Assembly: GCA_027322565.1 (NCBI GenBank)
Contig: DAHVRG010000068.1
Span: 1-8,664, forward strand
DNA length: 8,664 bases
Direction: 5' to 3'
DNA from: Georgenia sp.
Lineage (GTDB): Bacteria > Actinomycetota > Actinomycetes > Actinomycetales > Actinomycetaceae
Within the stretch, counting starts at the first letter, position 1, and the number at the start of each line of letters is the position of its first letter. Shown here piece by piece: positions 6,783 through 8,664 of this stretch. The notes beneath the pieces were generated by a model. The model saw only the letters and a program-made list of their open reading frames with translations. It searched no databases and was not told where the DNA came from. The position numbers were made by a program, and so were the translations under genes.

Positions 6783-8087
6783 ATGGACGGACTTCTCCCC
6801 GACATCCCGGAGTGGTGGCTGCTCGTCCTCGCCCTGCTGGCGCTGCTCGTCACCGCTACGCTCGTGGCCGCCGAGTCGGCGCTGCGGCGGATCGGCCGCA
6901 CGGCGCTGAGCGAGCTCCAGGTCGCCGAACGTCCCCGGGCCGCCGCGGTCGAGCGACTGGCCGACGACCGCGAACGCGCCCTGCCCGGTCTCGTCCTGGC
7001 CCGCGTGCTCGCCGAGATGACCACGGCGGTGTCGCTCACCCTCGTCGTCGCGGACCTGCTGCCCCAGTGGTGGCAGGTACTTCTCGTCGCGGTCCTCGTC
7101 GCCGCCCTGCTCATCGCCGTCGTCGCCGGGACCACCCCGCGCCGCGTCGGCACCCGGGAGCCGGGCCGGGTGCTCCACGCGCTGCTCCCGTTCGTCAACC
7201 TCGTCCTGGCCGTCACCCGGCCGGCGACAGCGCTGGCCGCGGCGCTCACCCCCGAGCCGAGGCTCACCGAGGCCGAGGCACGGGAGGAGGCCGTGGAGGA
7301 CCTGCGTGACATGGTCGACCGGGTGAGCCAGTCCGAGCAGCTCGCCGACGAGGAGCGCACGATGCTCCAGTCCATGTTCGAGCTGAGCAGCACGCTCGTG
7401 CGCGAGGTCATGGTCCCCCGCCCGGACATGGTGACGCTCGACGCCGGCAAGGCGCTGACCAAGGCGCTGGCGCTGTTCGTGCGCTCCGGCTTCTCCCGTA
7501 TCCCCATCGTCGGGGAGTCCGTCGACGACGTCCGCGGGATCCTCTACCTCAAGGACGTGCTCCGGCGCACCCACATGCGGCCGGACGCCGGCGGCGACCC
7601 CGTCGAGTCGACGATACGCGAGGCCGTGTTCGTCCCCGAGACGATGCTCGTGGACGACCTCATGCGCGAGATGCAGGCGAAGAACTTCCACATCGCGATG
7701 GTCGTCGACGAGTACGGCGGGATCGCCGGTCTCGTCACCATCGAGGACCTCCTCGAGGAGCTCGTCGGCGAGCTCACCGACGAGCACGACCGCGCCGAGC
7801 CCGTGGTCGAGCACCTCAGTGACGGGCTGGTCCGCGTCCCCGCGCGCCTCCCGGTCGACGAGCTCGGTGAGCTCTTCGGCCTCGACCTCGAGGACGACGA
7901 CGTCGACTCCGCCGGCGGACTGCTCGCCAAGGCGCTGGGCAAGGTGCCCATCCCGGGTGCCGAGGTCGAGGTGGAGGGGCTGCACCTGCAGGCCGAGCGG
8001 GCCGGCGGCCGCCGGCGGCAGGTCGCGACGATCCTCGTCCGCGCGGTGGAGCGGCCGGAGGCCGACGAGGAGGACGCCGAGTCATGA
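6783..8087 (+). CDS. CorC/HlyC-type membrane protein (CNNM/DUF21 + CBS pair)
   Basis: This 434-residue inner-membrane protein belongs to the CNNM/CorC family, often labelled hemolysin but linked to Mg2+/Co2+ transport or efflux. The N-terminal DUF21-type region has hydrophobic segments at about 11-31, 72-92, 98-116 and 131-153, with the conserved small-residue stretch TLVAAESAL at 26-34. A helix follows, then REVMVPRPDMVTL (207-219), which opens two CBS domains (about 207-265 and 275-332). These include SRIPIVGE (238-245) and the conserved MVVDEYGGIAGLVTIEDLLE (306-325). The C-terminal CorC_HlyC domain (about 345-420) has the family's acidic LDLEDDDVDSAGGLL at 367-381. It begins one base after the ybeY stop with a weak ribosome binding site, suggesting coupling. 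Its conserved place between ybeY and era hints at a link to ribosome assembly, perhaps through Mg2+; that is inference. Confidence 0.93.
   Translation: MDGLLPDIPEWWLLVLALLALLVTATLVAAESALRRIGRTALSELQVAERPRAAAVERLADDRERALPGLVLARVLAEMTTAVSLTLVVADLLPQWWQVLLVAVLVAALLIAVVAGTTPRRVGTREPGRVLHALLPFVNLVLAVTRPATALAAALTPEPRLTEAEAREEAVEDLRDMVDRVSQSEQLADEERTMLQSMFELSSTLVREVMVPRPDMVTLDAGKALTKALALFVRSGFSRIPIVGESVDDVRGILYLKDVLRRTHMRPDAGGDPVESTIREAVFVPETMLVDDLMREMQAKNFHIAMVVDEYGGIAGLVTIEDLLEELVGELTDEHDRAEPVVEHLSDGLVRVPARLPVDELGELFGLDLEDDDVDSAGGLLAKALGKVPIPGAEVEVEGLHLQAERAGGRRRQVATILVRAVERPEADEEDAES
8067..8074 (+). promoter_or_regulatory. Ribosome binding site of era
   Basis: GAGGAGGA lies within the last codons of the CorC-type gene, 9 nt before the era ATG at 8084. 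It fixes the start and allows independent ribosome loading despite the ATGA overlap. It also accounts for part of the acidic EADEEDAES tail of the upstream protein. Confidence 0.75.
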
Positions 8088-8664
8088 CGTACACGTGGCC
8101 GGAGGGGTTCCGGGCCGGGTTCGCCTCGCTCGTCGGGCGTCCGAACGCGGGCAAGTCGACCCTGACGAACGCGCTCGTGGGGCAGAAGATCGCGATCACG
8201 TCCGGGCGCCCGCAGACGACCCGGCACACGGTCCGCGGGATCGTCCACCGGCCGGACGGCCAGCTCGTGCTCGTCGACACCCCGGGTCTGCACCGCCCCC
8301 GCACGCTGCTCGGGGAGCGGCTCAACGACCTTGTCCGCGAGACGATCAGCGAGGTCGACGTCGTCGTCTTCTGCCTGCCGGCCGACGAGAAGGTCGGGCC
8401 CGGTGACCGGTACATCGCCCGTGAGCTGGCCGGGGTGCGCACCCCGGTGGTCGCCGTCGCCACGAAGAGCGACACGGTGGGCAAGGCACGGCTCGCCGAG
8501 CACCTGCTGGAGATCGACAAGCTGGGGGACTGGACCCACATCGTCCCGGTCTCCGCGGTGCGCGGGGAGCAGGTGGACCTGCTCACCGAGCTCCTGCTGG
8601 AGCAGATGCCCCAGTCGCCGCCGCTCTACCCGGAGGGCGAGCTCACCGACGAGCCGGAGCACGT
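8084..8664 (+). CDS. era: GTPase Era, N-terminal part (cut by right edge)
   Basis: Era is an essential GTPase that binds the 3' end of 16S rRNA and helps 30S subunit assembly. The 193 visible codons cover the whole GTPase domain: G1 GRPNAGKS at 18-25, the G2 region GRPQTTRH at 41-48, G3 DTPG at 65-68, G4 TKSD at 127-130 and G5 VSA at 156-158. The segment PPLYPEGELTDEPEH (179-193) then leads into the KH RNA-binding domain, which is outside the window. In G4 the usual Asn of NKxD is Thr; I recall TKxD as common in actinobacterial Era, so it is probably still specific for guanine. The ATG overlaps the upstream stop by 4 nt (ATGA), and a strong ribosome binding site precedes it. Confidence 0.96.
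   Translation, partial: MTYTWPEGFRAGFASLVGRPNAGKSTLTNALVGQKIAITSGRPQTTRHTVRGIVHRPDGQLVLVDTPGLHRPRTLLGERLNDLVRETISEVDVVVFCLPADEKVGPGDRYIARELAGVRTPVVAVATKSDTVGKARLAEHLLEIDKLGDWTHIVPVSAVRGEQVDLLTELLLEQMPQSPPLYPEGELTDEPEH

Noticed and set aside
8127..8472. Era G4 motif TKSD instead of NKxD as a possible loss of guanine specificity
   Set aside because: TKxD is, to my recollection, usual in actinobacterial Era proteins, and all other G motifs are intact.
1..8664. Mobile elements, CRISPR arrays, tRNA or rRNA genes, defence or toxin systems
   Set aside because: No transposase, integrase, regular repeat-spacer pattern, cloverleaf or recognised toxin or nuclease gene is seen; the window is filled with conserved chromosomal genes.

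Overview
The window is a very GC-rich stretch of chromosome with strong G/C preference at third codon positions, GTG starts at several genes and gene content typical of Actinobacteria (Actinomycetota). The actinobacterial marks are an hrcA-dnaJ2 pair under a CIRCE operator, a DUF3097 protein and the rsmE-phoH-ybeY-corC-era order. A member of the Micrococcales is my best guess from overall protein character, but the sequence alone does not fix the family. I see no sign of mobile DNA, phage, CRISPR, tRNA or rRNA, and base composition looks even throughout.

Left part (1-2104, minus strand): a two-gene unit reading toward the left edge. The promoter-proximal gene is a DUF3097 protein (2104 to 1211) with a TOPRIM-like signature. 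Four bases after its stop, a GTG opens the N-terminal 402 residues of a SNF2-type ATPase/helicase carrying a helix-hairpin-helix element. This second gene runs off the window.

Middle (2105-2242): a compact divergent control region. A probable leaderless promoter drives DUF3097 leftward. Back to back with it, a promoter (GGGACA-N17-TAGAAT) overlapped by a CIRCE operator drives hrcA rightward.

Right part (2243-8664, plus strand): hrcA and dnaJ (DnaJ2 type) form the heat-shock section. rsmE overlaps the dnaJ stop by one base. An 88-bp gap with hairpin-forming repeats and a possible secondary promoter follows. Then come phoH, ybeY, a CorC/HlyC-type CBS membrane protein and era (cut by the right edge), coupled by ATGA overlaps or a 1-nt gap.

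The theme is heat-shock control plus ribosome maturation: RsmE methylates 16S rRNA, YbeY is an rRNA-processing endoribonuclease, Era is a 30S assembly GTPase, and PhoH is an ATPase usually linked to YbeY. This is mostly a conserved housekeeping locus. No clearly new system is visible. The parts most worth a second look are the poorly characterised DUF3097/SNF2 pair and its shared control region with hrcA, and the alternative-pairing repeats between rsmE and phoH.
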